Below are positions 17,982 through 27,127 of a stretch of DNA of 64,000 nucleotides, in pieces (position 1 is the first letter of the stretch; each line of letters begins with the position of its first letter). The DNA is taken from assembly GCF_017357005.1 (NCBI RefSeq), contig NZ_CP071589.1, forward strand, positions 2,480,001 to 2,544,000, given 5' to 3'. A model generated the notes under the pieces. The model did no database searches. It was not told the DNA's origin and saw only the letters and a program-made list of their open reading frames with translations. The translations under genes and the position numbers were made by a program. The DNA is from Staphylococcus simiae. GTDB taxonomy: Bacteria > Bacillota > Bacilli > Staphylococcales > Staphylococcaceae.

Positions 17982-19478
17982 TTAGTCGTTATAGTAACCT
18001 AATTCTAAGTCTTTTGAAGTTTGTTTACGGATTTTTCTCATTAATTTTTCATCTGTAATTAATGATTCACCATAAGATGGTATCATTTTCTTAATTTTTG
18101 GTTCCCATTCAGCTTTATATTCAGGGAAGTTACGTTCTAATACTTCTAACGCAACAGATACTGAAGTTGAAGCTCCTGGTGATTCACCTAATAAAGCAAT
18201 TACAGTATGGTCTTGTGAGTTAACTACCTCTGTACCAAATTGGATATACCCTTTACCGTGCTCAGGTGAATCTTTAATAACTTGAACACGTTTACCAGCA
18301 GTGTATAATTGCCAATCTTCATCACGTGCTTCTGGATAGAATGTACGTAAATGATTCATGCAACCTTCTTTAGTCATAATTACTTGATCAAATGAATATT
18401 TGATTAAAGGTAAGTTTTTAACTGCTGCTGCTAATAATGTTGTAATGTTATATGGTTTAACTGACTTGAACAAGTCTAAGTTTGAACCATTTTTTAAGAA
18501 TTTAGGTCCAACATTGGCAAATGGTCCAAATAATAATGTTCTTTGACCATCAATATAACGTGTATCTAAATGAGGTACAGTCATTGGTGGTGTACCAGGT
18601 GGTTCTTTACCATAAACTTTGGCATCATGTTGTTCAATAACTTGTGGATTTGTACAAGCTAAGAATTGACCACTAATTGGGAATCCACCTAAATGTTTAC
18701 TTTCAGGGATACCAGTTTTTTGTAGTAATGGAATTGCTCCACCACCAGCACCAATAAATACATAATCAGTCACTTGTTTAAATGTTTCGCCGTTATTACG
18801 GTTTTTAACAGTTACTTCCCATTGTCCATTAGATAATTGTTCAAAATCAACCACTTCATGATTATATTGAACTGTTGCATTTGGATGTTTTTCGATGCTT
18901 ATAGCCATTTTACGTGTTAATTCACCGAAGTTTACATCTGTACCTTCGTCAATTTTACTAGCCGCCATAATACCAGGATTACTTTCGCGACCTTTCATCA
19001 TTAATGGAATCCATTTTTTCATTACTTCGATATCTTCTGTATATTCGATATCTTCAAACATTGGGAAAGCTTTCATTGCTTCGTAACGATCTTTTAAGAA
19101 TTTAACGTTGTTTTTACCTCTTACATAACTAATGTGTGGTAAAGGATTAATAAATTCTCGTGGATTTTCGATACTGCCACTTTTAACTAAATGTCCCCAA
19201 AATTGTTTGGAAATTTCAAATTCTTCGTTAATTTCTTTAGCTTTTTCAATGTCGATTGAGCCATCAGGTTGTTGCACTGTATAGTTTAATTCACATAAAG
19301 CTGCATGTCCTGTACCAGCATTATTTCTTTCATTTGAACTTTCAATAGCTGGACGATCCAAACGTTCATACATATGAATATTCCAATCTGGTTCAATTTC
19401 TTTTAACATTGAACCAAACGTTGTGCTAAGTACACCGGCTCCAATTAAAACGATGTCTTTACTATTAGACTTAGCCAT
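17982..19478 (-). CDS. mqo: Malate:quinone oxidoreductase
   Basis: A 498-residue FAD enzyme bound to the inner face of the membrane that oxidises malate to oxaloacetate and passes electrons to menaquinone, bypassing NAD-malate dehydrogenase. The FAD motif 'KDIVLIGAGVLSTTFGSML' is at the N-terminus, followed by the diagnostic 'ERNNAGTGHAALCELNYT' block; 'VFIGAGGGAIPLLQKTGIPE' lies near 250 and 'LLGESPGASTSVSVALEVLE' near the end. The ATG at 19478 with GGAGAGGTG gives the family length; the frame runs 13 codons further without support. It corresponds by place to the second mqo gene (mqo2) of S. aureus. Confidence 0.96.
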   Translation of the reverse strand: MAKSNSKDIVLIGAGVLSTTFGSMLKEIEPDWNIHMYERLDRPAIESSNERNNAGTGHAALCELNYTVQQPDGSIDIEKAKEINEEFEISKQFWGHLVKSGSIENPREFINPLPHISYVRGKNNVKFLKDRYEAMKAFPMFEDIEYTEDIEVMKKWIPLMMKGRESNPGIMAASKIDEGTDVNFGELTRKMAISIEKHPNATVQYNHEVVDFEQLSNGQWEVTVKNRNNGETFKQVTDYVFIGAGGGAIPLLQKTGIPESKHLGGFPISGQFLACTNPQVIEQHDAKVYGKEPPGTPPMTVPHLDTRYIDGQRTLLFGPFANVGPKFLKNGSNLDLFKSVKPYNITTLLAAAVKNLPLIKYSFDQVIMTKEGCMNHLRTFYPEARDEDWQLYTAGKRVQVIKDSPEHGKGYIQFGTEVVNSQDHTVIALLGESPGASTSVSVALEVLERNFPEYKAEWEPKIKKMIPSYGESLITDEKLMRKIRKQTSKDLELGYYND

Positions 19479-19834
19479 TGGTTTCACCTCTCCAAAATTG
19501 TAAAAGTGTATCATCATTATGAAAATGATATCCGACTCACATATTTATTTAAATAATGATTGAATATAGTTTCATTATAACTTTGATACGCTACCAAAAT
19601 ATGATTATTAGTACTTACATCTATATGTTAAATCAGGATGTAGCAAATGTAAATTATAATTATTCGTTAGGTTTAAAATATATTATTTCTGTTATTAATC
19701 TTACGTTTATATCTTAATTGTAAATCATTTATTTATCGTAATACGATATCATATGATTAATTCTTCAGATGATTTTATTATTTACTTTAAAGTGAACTAA
19801 GCAGTAATATGTTAACTTTAAAATTACTTAAATA
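19479..19834. other. Gene-free 356-bp stretch upstream of mqo
   Basis: Very AT-rich DNA with no reading frame that has a ribosome binding site, and no strong hairpin. It must contain the mqo promoter and the end of the acyl-CoA synthetase transcript. I see no terminator with a clear T-run here. Confidence 0.4.
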
Positions 19835-21430
19835 TTATTGTTCATTGTTTTGTTGTTGATATTTAGCTAGTTCAGCATCACGTAATTCAACACGACGGAT
19901 TTTACCAGAGTTAGTCTTAGGTAGGTCTTCAACAAATTCTATTTCACGAGGATATTTATATGGTGCTACCTCATTTTTAACAAATTGTTGTAACTCTTTT
20001 ACTAAAGTATCTTCTGCAGTGTATCCTGGTTGTAAAATAACAAATGCTTTCACAATATTACCTCGAATATCATGTGGTTTAGCCACAACAGCACACTCTT
20101 TAACTGCAGGATGGTTAGTTAGAGCATCTTCAACTTCAAAAGGCCCTATAGTATAACCAGAGCTAATAATGATGTCATCACGGCGACCTTCAAACCAGAA
20201 ATAGCCATCTTCATCGATATGAGCTAAATCTCCTGTGATATAATATGTTCCTGCTTGAGCTTTAGCTGTACGTTCAGGTTCTTTATAATAGCCCTTAAAT
20301 AGCGCAGGAAGATCAAGTGGTACAGCAATGTTTCCTTTCGTATTAGCAGGTACTTCATTTCCATCATCATCAACCACTGTAACATAACTTCCAGGAATAC
20401 CTTTACCCATTGAGCCAATTCGTTGTGGTGTATCTTTTAAGAATCCTATTAATAACGTACTTTCAGTTTGACCGTAACCATCTCTAACTGTAATATTAAA
20501 ATGTTTGTTAAACTGTTCTACAACTTCACGATTCAAAGGTTCACCTGCTGACACAGCACTGTGAAGGTGTGATAAATCATATTGCTCTAAATTTTGTAGT
20601 TTAGCCATCATACGATATTCCGTTGGTGTACAACATAAAACATTAATTTCATAACGTTGTAACAATGTTAAGTAGGTTTCCGGACTAAATCTACCATTAA
20701 AGACAAAAGCCGTAGCTCCTGAACCTAATACTGATAAAAATGGACTCCATAGCCATTTTTGCCAACCTGGTGCTGCAGTTGCCCATACTAAGTCGTCTTC
20801 TTTAATACATAGCCAATGTTTAGGTGCCATTTGTAAATGCGCAAATCCCCATCCATGTGAATGTGTCACCGCTTTAGGATTACCAGTAGTTCCTGAAGTA
20901 TAAGAAAGAATAGCCATATCATCTCTAGAAGTGTTAGCTGCCTCTAAAGTATCACTAGCTTGTTCTTTTTCTTCATCTAAATTAATCCAATCATTTTTTT
21001 GACCAGCTACTACGAATTTAATTAAATCATTGTATTCTTTAATATCTTCAAATTCTTTTGTAAATGGTTCATATACCATAACTGCATCAATTTCACCATG
21101 TGTAATACGATATTGTAAATCTTTAGTTCTTAACATTTCTGAACATGGAATAATGGCAATGCCTAATTTTAATGCTGCAATATACAACTCATATGTAGCA
21201 ATCGTACGTGGCATCATAATGATAATTTTGTCGCCTTTAGATAAACCATGACTTTTTAAGACATTACCAACCTTATTAGCTTGTTGTATTAATTGTTGAT
21301 ACGTTACAGTGATATCTTCACCATCTGTATTATGATATAAAATTGCCTTTTTAGTAGGGTTATTACTATATTTTTCAATTTCTGAGACAATATTATATTG
21401 TTCAGGTGCAAATAAATCTGCTTTTTGCAT
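19835..21430 (-). CDS. AMP-forming acyl-CoA synthetase (MACS/acetyl-CoA synthetase-like)
   Basis: A 531-residue ANL-superfamily adenylating enzyme. The phosphate loop is 'AILSYTSGTTGNPKAVTHSH' near residue 175, the adenine-binding 'VRDGYGQTESTLLIG' near 320, the hinge 'YYITGDLAHIDEDGYFWFEGRRDDII' near 400, and the catalytic lysine of the C-terminal domain is in 'LPKTNSGKIRRVELR' near 513. It activates a carboxylic acid as acyl-AMP and transfers it to CoA. Length and the 'PGWQKWLWSPF' pocket point to the medium-chain branch rather than true acetate specificity, so no symbol is given. GAAAGGAAG precedes the ATG. It is transcribed alone. Confidence 0.88.
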   Translation of the reverse strand: MQKADLFAPEQYNIVSEIEKYSNNPTKKAILYHNTDGEDITVTYQQLIQQANKVGNVLKSHGLSKGDKIIIMMPRTIATYELYIAALKLGIAIIPCSEMLRTKDLQYRITHGEIDAVMVYEPFTKEFEDIKEYNDLIKFVVAGQKNDWINLDEEKEQASDTLEAANTSRDDMAILSYTSGTTGNPKAVTHSHGWGFAHLQMAPKHWLCIKEDDLVWATAAPGWQKWLWSPFLSVLGSGATAFVFNGRFSPETYLTLLQRYEINVLCCTPTEYRMMAKLQNLEQYDLSHLHSAVSAGEPLNREVVEQFNKHFNITVRDGYGQTESTLLIGFLKDTPQRIGSMGKGIPGSYVTVVDDDGNEVPANTKGNIAVPLDLPALFKGYYKEPERTAKAQAGTYYITGDLAHIDEDGYFWFEGRRDDIIISSGYTIGPFEVEDALTNHPAVKECAVVAKPHDIRGNIVKAFVILQPGYTAEDTLVKELQQFVKNEVAPYKYPREIEFVEDLPKTNSGKIRRVELRDAELAKYQQQNNEQ

Positions 21431-21575
21431 TTTTAACTTCCTTTCATACGTTCACTTAATTCTATAATTAAATCATTATAGATGAATTATGTCTATCATA
21501 CGCCTAGTTTTGCAGAATTTTCAATTAAATAGGTTAAAAAACACTATCTACAAGTTATTAAATTAGGCAAATTAA

Positions 21576-21631
21576 TTTAAAAACAGCAATCTCTTAAGTA
21601 ATAATATTTATCACTTAAGATGATTGCTGTT
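21576..21631 (-). terminator. Terminator of the ABM-domain gene
   Basis: AACAGCAATC plus TCTTAAGT (21582-21599) pairs with the arm ending at 21631, giving a stem of nearly 20 bp with a bulge. T5 follows on the minus strand. Confidence 0.8.
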
Positions 21632-21748
21632 CTTTTGTTTAAATTTAGCTATGCCATTTCAACCTCAAAGCTAATATCTATTAATTGTAATGTCTCAAAT
21701 CAACTAAGTTAAATCTTTATTAATATCATCATAACGCTTACTTTGATG

Positions 21749-22210
21749 TTAATGTTGGTGATACAATTCTAAATCTGCAAGTTCTATTCTAACATTATAT
21801 GATAATTCGCGATTAACAACTTTAAAGTCAACGCCTTTTTTAGTTCCCCTATTTTTATGTGTTTCAGCATATTCAGCAGAATTTTGCCAGTTGTAAAATG
21901 CTTGTCGGTCTTGCCATAATGTCACAATAATATAATGTCTTCCCGCTTCTTTAGGTCTTAAAAATCTTAGTGCTCTAAATCCTTCAACATCTTGTAAATG
22001 TTTATTTCTCTGCAAGAATTTTTGTTCAAAAACTTCCTCTGTACCACTATTTACATATAAATGATTTAACACACAAAACGTATCATTCGATAACGTGTCT
22101 ATACTTTCAAGTATTTCATAATATTGTATATCATTATTTTTATTTATCGTTATGTAGTCATCAAATTCCTCAATAACATATGCTTTAAACTTATCATATA
22201 TTTTCATCAT
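21749..22210 (-). CDS. ABM-fold (antibiotic biosynthesis monooxygenase/HmoB-like) protein
   Basis: A 153-residue protein whose second half is an ABM/heme-monooxygenase ferredoxin-like domain: 'FCVLNHLYVNSGTEEVFEQKFLQRN', then 'GFRALRFLRPKEAGRHYIIVTLWQDRQAFYNWQNSAEYAETHKN'. The arrangement of a degenerate N-terminal half and a C-terminal ABM domain resembles Bacillus HmoB and staphylococcal TRAP. The usual heme ligand position cannot be verified by eye. Heme degradation or no enzymatic activity are both possible. Two ATG codons in tandem (22210 and 22207) follow AAGGA; either may start. It has its own terminator. Confidence 0.75.
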   Translation of the reverse strand: MMKIYDKFKAYVIEEFDDYITINKNNDIQYYEILESIDTLSNDTFCVLNHLYVNSGTEEVFEQKFLQRNKHLQDVEGFRALRFLRPKEAGRHYIIVTLWQDRQAFYNWQNSAEYAETHKNRGTKKGVDFKVVNRELSYNVRIELADLELYHQH

Positions 22211-22364
22211 TCATTCCTTCATTTCATTGTAAGATATCATGCTTTAATACTGTATTATTCCCGAATTTAAAAAATAGCAATCATACGACGAACATTAAAT
22301 GGTGATAATGTGTCTCATACGTTGCTACTTCTATCTGTTCATTTATTTATAATTATAAATCAAG

Positions 22365-22574
22365 TTATTTAATTTCATCATATAAAGAGAGAGAACGTTT
22401 TACTATTTCTAAAAAACTATGATCTAGATTTGTCATTTGATGAAAATAAGATAAAATATTTTCCGCTATTTTCTCTTGTTTAGGAAACTTGTCATCTTGC
22501 TTCACCCAAGTTGCTAAATCACCTAATGGGGTCTTATCATTAACAAAGCCCAGTATATATTCATAAAAAGTCAT
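22365..22574 (-). CDS. YozE-family (UPF0346-like) small protein
   Basis: A 69-residue soluble protein (MTFYEYILGFVNDKTPLGDLA...) that shows the YozE pattern: an N-terminal 'FYEYILGF', then 'PLGDLATWVKQDDKFPKQ' and a helical tail 'ENILSYFHQM...DHSFLEIVKRSLSLYD'. The YozE fold is a short helical bundle with a SAM-like topology and no established function. The start at ATG 22574 is chosen because AGAAGGA lies five bases upstream; an in-frame ATG ten codons earlier is weaker. Confidence 0.7.
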   Translation of the reverse strand: MTFYEYILGFVNDKTPLGDLATWVKQDDKFPKQEKIAENILSYFHQMTNLDHSFLEIVKRSLSLYDEIK

Positions 22575-22785
22575 CATATTCCTTCTCTCTAGCTTATTGC
22601 TCATTCAATCCTAACATGAAAAAGACTATAAAACATCAAATTTTGACAAATTATTGAATGTTTTTCACGCACAATATTTTCCAACTTCAAGATACATTGC
22701 ACTAAGCATTCATTTCCATCAATGTTGAGCTTTTTTCACTACATATTCTAACGGTTTAATAATCATTGAATTTGACTAAAATAAG

Positions 22786-22886
22786 AAAAAGAGAGCCTAA
22801 GTTTATTCAACCATGAAGTGTATCCCAAAAGTTAGATTTTAGGTCTATCTTTTGAGGTTCACGTCACCATTTAAACATAGGCTCCC
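22786..22886 (-). terminator. betA terminator with a nested palindromic insert
   Basis: Outer arms 22791-22805 and 22872-22886 form an imperfect GGGAGCCTATGTTTA-type stem followed on the minus strand by TTTTTC, so it acts as a terminator for betA. Inside lies a second 23-bp imperfect palindrome (22814-22836 against 22844-22866, about five mismatches) with the core CCCAAAAGTTAGA. The inner palindrome looks like an insertion-sequence-derived mini-element lodged in the loop. Confidence 0.6.
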
Positions 22887-22909
22887 TTGTGATGTTATAT
22901 TACTATTTA

Positions 22910-24616
22910 TTATGCATAAGGTTTATTGTCTAGCGCACCTTCATGTTCATCATGAACACCATGCTTATAATAATCGACATATTGTGGTGCTAATGGTTTT
23001 CTACCACGAATAATGTCTGCTGCTTTTTCAGCTAACATTAATACTGGCGCATGTATATTACCATTCGTTGTACGCGGCATTGCCGAAGCATCAACGACAC
23101 GTAAATTTTCCATACCATGCACTTTCATTGTTAATGGGTCAACTACAGCCATTGGATCTGATGCTGGGCCCATTTTAGCACTACATGATGGATGTAATGC
23201 TGTTTCGCCATCGCGACGTACCCAATCCAATATTTCTTCATCTGTTTGAACTTCAGGTCCTGGTGAAATTTCTCCACCATTAAATGGATCCAAGGCGGGT
23301 TGATTTAAAATATTTCTAGCTACTTTAATTGCTTCAACCCATTCACGTTTATCTTCCTCTGTAGATAGATAGTTAAAACGGATACTTGGTTTTTCAAATG
23401 GATCTTTAGATTTAATTTTCAAACTACCTCTAGAGTTAGAATACATTGGACCAACATGTACTTGATAGCCATGAGCAACAGGTGCTTTTTGTCCATCATA
23501 TCTAACTGCTATAGGTAAAAAGTGGAACATTAAGTTTGGATAAGCAACATCATTATTCGATCTCACAAATCCGCCACCTTCAAAATGGTTAGATGCTGCT
23601 GCACCTGTGCGAGTGAATATCCACTGTAACCCTATCAATGGCATACGTTTGACATCTAAACTCGGTTGTAAAGACACTGGCTGTTTACATTGATGCTGAA
23701 TATATACTTCTAGATGATCTTCAAAATTCTCACCAACACCAGGTAAATGCACGCGTGGTTCAATACCTTTCGATTTTAAAAATTCTGAATCACCAATACC
23801 TGATAGTTGTAATAATTGTGGTGTGTTAAAAGCACCACCTGACAATATTACTTCTTTAGCATTAACAGTGTGTAATTTACCGTTTTTCTTATATGTAACG
23901 CCTGTTGCTCTTCGTCCTTCATAATTAATTTGTGTGACAAAAGCACGTGTTTCCACTGTTAAATTTTTACGCTTCATTGCTGGATGCAAGTAGGCACGCG
24001 AAGCCGACATACGACGACCACGATGAACTTGACTGTCAAATGGCCCAAAACCTTCCTGCCTGAAACCATTAACATCTGGCGTCTTATGATAACCTGCTTC
24101 GACACCTGCATCAAAGAATGCTTGGAACAAAGGATTTGTGGCAGGACCACGTTTTAATTTAATCGGACCATCATGACCTCTATACTTATCATACGGTGCC
24201 GCACCATAAGTCGTTTCCAATTTTTTAAAATATGGAAGACAGTGTGCAAAGTCCCACGTTTCCATACCTTCAGGTTCAGCCCATCCTTCATAATCCATAG
24301 GATTACCTCGTTGATATATCATACCATTGATTGAACTTGATCCACCAAGTACCTTACCTCTAGCATGAGCTACTTTACGTCCTCCCATATGTGGTTCTTC
24401 ATCAGTTGAATAAATCCAATCATAAAATTTATTACCTGAAGGAAACATTAATGCTGCAGGCATTTGTATAAATAAATCCCAAAAGTAATCACTACGCCCA
24501 GCTTCTAAAACTAATACTTCTTTATCTTTGTCTTCACTTAGTCGATTGCCTAGCACTGACCCTGCACTTCCGCCACCAATGATGACATAATCATATGATT
24601 TATTGTTATTACTCAT
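22910..24616 (-). CDS. betA: Choline dehydrogenase (GMC oxidoreductase)
   Basis: A 568-residue GMC-family flavoprotein that oxidises choline to betaine aldehyde, the first step to the osmoprotectant glycine betaine. The FAD motif '[20 protein letters not shown]' is at the N-terminus, the GMC signature 1 '[20 protein letters not shown]' near 90, signature 2 '[16 protein letters not shown]' near 265, and the active-site His block '[10 protein letters not shown]' near 480. The ATG at 24616 has GGAGGT eight bases upstream and matches the family length. It lies 148 bases downstream of betB on the same strand and is followed by a terminator; cudT and cudC upstream complete the choline-to-betaine module. 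Confidence 0.96.
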   Translation of the reverse strand: MSNNNKSYDYVIIGGGSAGSVLGNRLSEDKDKEVLVLEAGRSDYFWDLFIQMPAALMFPSGNKFYDWIYSTDEEPHMGGRKVAHARGKVLGGSSSINGMIYQRGNPMDYEGWAEPEGMETWDFAHCLPYFKKLETTYGAAPYDKYRGHDGPIKLKRGPATNPLFQAFFDAGVEAGYHKTPDVNGFRQEGFGPFDSQVHRGRRMSASRAYLHPAMKRKNLTVETRAFVTQINYEGRRATGVTYKKNGKLHTVNAKEVILSGGAFNTPQLLQLSGIGDSEFLKSKGIEPRVHLPGVGENFEDHLEVYIQHQCKQPVSLQPSLDVKRMPLIGLQWIFTRTGAAASNHFEGGGFVRSNNDVAYPNLMFHFLPIAVRYDGQKAPVAHGYQVHVGPMYSNSRGSLKIKSKDPFEKPSIRFNYLSTEEDKREWVEAIKVARNILNQPALDPFNGGEISPGPEVQTDEEILDWVRRDGETALHPSCSAKMGPASDPMAVVDPLTMKVHGMENLRVVDASAMPRTTNGNIHAPVLMLAEKAADIIRGRKPLAPQYVDYYKHGVHDEHEGALDNKPYA

Positions 24617-24708
24617 AGTTATGACCTCCAAAGTTTATATTTAATAAGCGAGCGTTGTTACACTCCTATAACGATCTATATTTCAGACATAAAATAAGGT
24701 AAGACATA

Positions 24709-24752
24709 ATAAAGTGAGTGTCTTGTTATTGTTACAATGGCACTCACTTTAT
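24709..24752 (-). terminator. Perfect hairpin between betB and betA
   Basis: A 12-bp perfect stem (ATAAAGTGAGTG with CACTCACTTTAT) lies 13 bases past betB. No strong T-run follows on the minus strand, so it may be a partial terminator or mRNA-stabilising hairpin that sets the betB/betA ratio. Confidence 0.5.
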
Positions 24753-24764
24753 CTAGTTTTTTCT

Positions 24765-26255
24765 TTATTGACCGAACCAATGAATCACTTGTGGATTAGT
24801 GTTAGTTAAAATATGTTTAGACACCAAGTACTCTTCTAATCCTTCTTTTCCTAATTCGCGACCAATACCTGATTGTTTATAACCACCCCAAGGTGCTTGA
24901 GCAAAATAAGGATGGAAATCATTAATCCATACTGTACCCAATTTCAATTTATTAGCCACGCGTTGTGCTTTGCCAATATCTTGTGAAAAAACAGCACCAG
25001 CAAGTCCATAAATTGAATCATTTGCTAACTGAACTGCTTGTTGTTCATCTTCAAATCCTTCAATCGTTACGACTGGACCAAATACTTCTTCTTGAACAAT
25101 TCTCATAGATGTGTCGCAATTAGTAATGACAGTAGGTTCAAAGAACAATCCTGCTTGTAAATCTTCTCTATCAGGACGTTTACCTCCTATTGCAATTGTG
25201 GCACCCTCTCGTTTAGCGATATCCATGTAATTTTCAATCTTTTGACGATGCTCAGTTGAAATCACTGGCCCCATTTCAGTATCTTTGTCGAACCCATTAC
25301 CCAGTTTTATTTTTTTTACTCGCTCAATCAATGCTTGTTCAAATTGTTCTTTTATACTATTGTGCACTATAATTCTTGAACCTGCTGAGCATACTTGTCC
25401 TGCGTGGAAATAACCGCCATTTAATGCTTGGTCGACTGCTAACTCAAAATCTGCATCTTCAAAAATAATATTAGGATTTTTACCGCCGAGTTCTAAAGCT
25501 ACGTTTGTAACATTGTTAGCTGCATTCTTCATAATATGTTTACCAGTTTCAATACCACCAGTGAATGATACGAGATCTACTTCTTGATGACCTGATAATA
25601 CATCGCCTACTTCGGAACCAGCACCTAAAATCAAGTTAATACTACCTTTAGGGAAACCAACTTCCTCCATTAATTCAAAAACTCGAATCGTTGTTAATGG
25701 TGTGATTTCGCTAGGTTTCATTACTAATGAACATCCTGTTGCTAACGCTGGCGCTATCTTCCATGAAGCCTGTAACAAAGGGTAGTTCCAAGGTGTGATT
25801 TGCGTCACTACACCTACAGGTTCTTTCACCACTTTACTTTCTGTATTGGCAATTGGAGAATCAATGATTTCTCCCCCTTCTTTATCTGCCAATCCAGCAA
25901 AATACATAAAGACGTTATGAATATCATCCATATCTGCATAGGATTCCTCAAGTGTTTTACCAGTATCTAACGTTTCCAGTTGCGCTAGTTCTTCACGATG
26001 TTCTTTAATCTTATCAGCGACGGCTCTTACTTTATTACCTCGAGTTTCAGCTGTCTGTTGCGACCACTCTCCAGACTCAAAAGCACATCTAGCTGCTAAA
26101 ATTGCACGTTCAGCATCTTCTTTAGTGCCCTCTGCAACTTGAAATATCACTTCTTGATTATAAGGATTGATGATATCTCTCGTGTTGTTATTAGAGCTGT
26201 CAACCCACTCTCCATCTATAAATTGACGTTGAGATAATTGTTTTACAAGTTCCAT
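24765..26255 (-). CDS. betB: Betaine-aldehyde dehydrogenase
   Basis: A 496-residue NAD(P)-dependent aldehyde dehydrogenase that converts betaine aldehyde to glycine betaine. The oxyanion-hole Asn157 is in 'QITPWNYPL', the cofactor block 'FTGGIETGKHIM' lies near 231, the general base Glu255 in 'ALELGGKNP', and the catalytic Cys289 in 'HAGQVCSAGSR'. ACGGAGG precedes the ATG. It is the promoter-proximal gene of betB-betA; an imperfect palindrome that could bind CudC lies in its leader. Length and context agree with the S. aureus BetB/CudA protein. Confidence 0.96.
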   Translation of the reverse strand: MELVKQLSQRQFIDGEWVDSSNNNTRDIINPYNQEVIFQVAEGTKEDAERAILAARCAFESGEWSQQTAETRGNKVRAVADKIKEHREELAQLETLDTGKTLEESYADMDDIHNVFMYFAGLADKEGGEIIDSPIANTESKVVKEPVGVVTQITPWNYPLLQASWKIAPALATGCSLVMKPSEITPLTTIRVFELMEEVGFPKGSINLILGAGSEVGDVLSGHQEVDLVSFTGGIETGKHIMKNAANNVTNVALELGGKNPNIIFEDADFELAVDQALNGGYFHAGQVCSAGSRIIVHNSIKEQFEQALIERVKKIKLGNGFDKDTEMGPVISTEHRQKIENYMDIAKREGATIAIGGKRPDREDLQAGLFFEPTVITNCDTSMRIVQEEVFGPVVTIEGFEDEQQAVQLANDSIYGLAGAVFSQDIGKAQRVANKLKLGTVWINDFHPYFAQAPWGGYKQSGIGRELGKEGLEEYLVSKHILTNTNPQVIHWFGQ

Positions 26256-26276
26256 TCAACAACCTCCGTTAAGTTT

Positions 26277-26339
26277 GTTAAATTTATATTTAACGAATTT
26301 TTCAAAGTTATGTTAGCATAGAATTATAAATTGTGTCAA
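26277..26339 (-). promoter_or_regulatory. betB promoter with likely CudC operator
   Basis: On the minus strand -35 TTGACA (26334-26339), an 18-base spacer and -10 TAACAT (26310-26315) predict a start near 26303. About 9-26 bases downstream lies GTTAAAT-TTAT-ATTTAAC (26277-26294), two perfect 7-base arms. A repressor there would block elongation, as GbsR does in Bacillus choline genes. Confidence 0.55.
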
Positions 26340-26506
26340 TTTACAAAACATTTTTATGTTGATGCTTTTCTTAATTTGCAATATTTATTTTCCTGAAAAT
26401 TTTATTATGAAAATTATAATTATTTATACTGTCTTTTTAAGTAAAAAGTCTTATAATGTATTAATATTTGCTATAATATGACACAAAATGATGTTAGGTA
26501 GGTGCA

Positions 26507-27076
26507 ATGATGACTCGTTCAAATAACAACCAACAGCAATTAGAACAAGCAAAAGATATTGTCATAAATTCTATTGGTCAAACAATGGATTTATACGGTA
26601 CTAATAGAAGTGTAGGAAATTTATACGGTACAATGGTCTTCGAAGGTAGTATGACGCTTGATGAAATGCGTCATCAATTGCAAATGAGTAAACCCAGTAT
26701 GAGTGCGGGTGTAAAGAAATTGCAGGAATTTGATATCGTTAGACAACAATTTACACGTGGTAGTCGTAAGCAACATTTTATAGCTGAGAAAGATTTCTTC
26801 ATCTTTTTTAGAAACTTTTTTGCTAAAAAATTTCAACGTGAAATTGATATTAATGTTGAAGCCGTTCAAGATGCACAAGCAATTATTAACCCTCTGCTAC
26901 ATCGTGAAGATTTAACTGATTCCGAAATAGCAGAAGCACAAAATATCAAAGCACAACTTGATCATACACAAATTTATTATGACTGGTTAGAACAATTAAC
27001 AACAGCCATTGAAAGTGGAGATATTTTCAAATATTTTCCAATACCAGAGGCCAATTCACAAAGTGATAATAAATAA
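26507..27076 (+). CDS. cudC: GbsR/MarR-type choline-responsive repressor
   Basis: A 189-residue GbsR-family regulator with a MarR-like winged helix: 'NLYGTMVFEGSMTLDEMRHQLQMSKPSMSAGVKKLQEFDIV' near residues 40-85, with the recognition helix around SKPSMSAG, and wing 'RGSRKQHFIAEKDFF'. The helical C-terminal half forms the dimer and, in Bacillus GbsR, the choline pocket. It represses choline oxidation and uptake genes until choline is present. It is transcribed away from betBA and is convergent with cudT, with a shared terminator. Two adjacent ATGs (26507, 26510) follow TAGGTAGGTG. Confidence 0.9.
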   Translation: MMTRSNNNQQQLEQAKDIVINSIGQTMDLYGTNRSVGNLYGTMVFEGSMTLDEMRHQLQMSKPSMSAGVKKLQEFDIVRQQFTRGSRKQHFIAEKDFFIFFRNFFAKKFQREIDINVEAVQDAQAIINPLLHREDLTDSEIAEAQNIKAQLDHTQIYYDWLEQLTTAIESGDIFKYFPIPEANSQSDNK

Positions 27077-27077
27077 T

Positions 27078-27124
27078 AAAAGCGAGAAATTGGGACAGGC
27101 AGACTGACCAACTTCTCGCTTTTT
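27078..27124. terminator. Bidirectional terminator between cudC and cudT
   Basis: AAAAGCGAGAA pairs with TTCTCGCTTTTT across a loop that contains TGGGACAG and GACTGAC. The loop pieces resemble the dispersed repeat found elsewhere in the window. Confidence 0.85.
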
Positions 27125-27127
27125 ATC

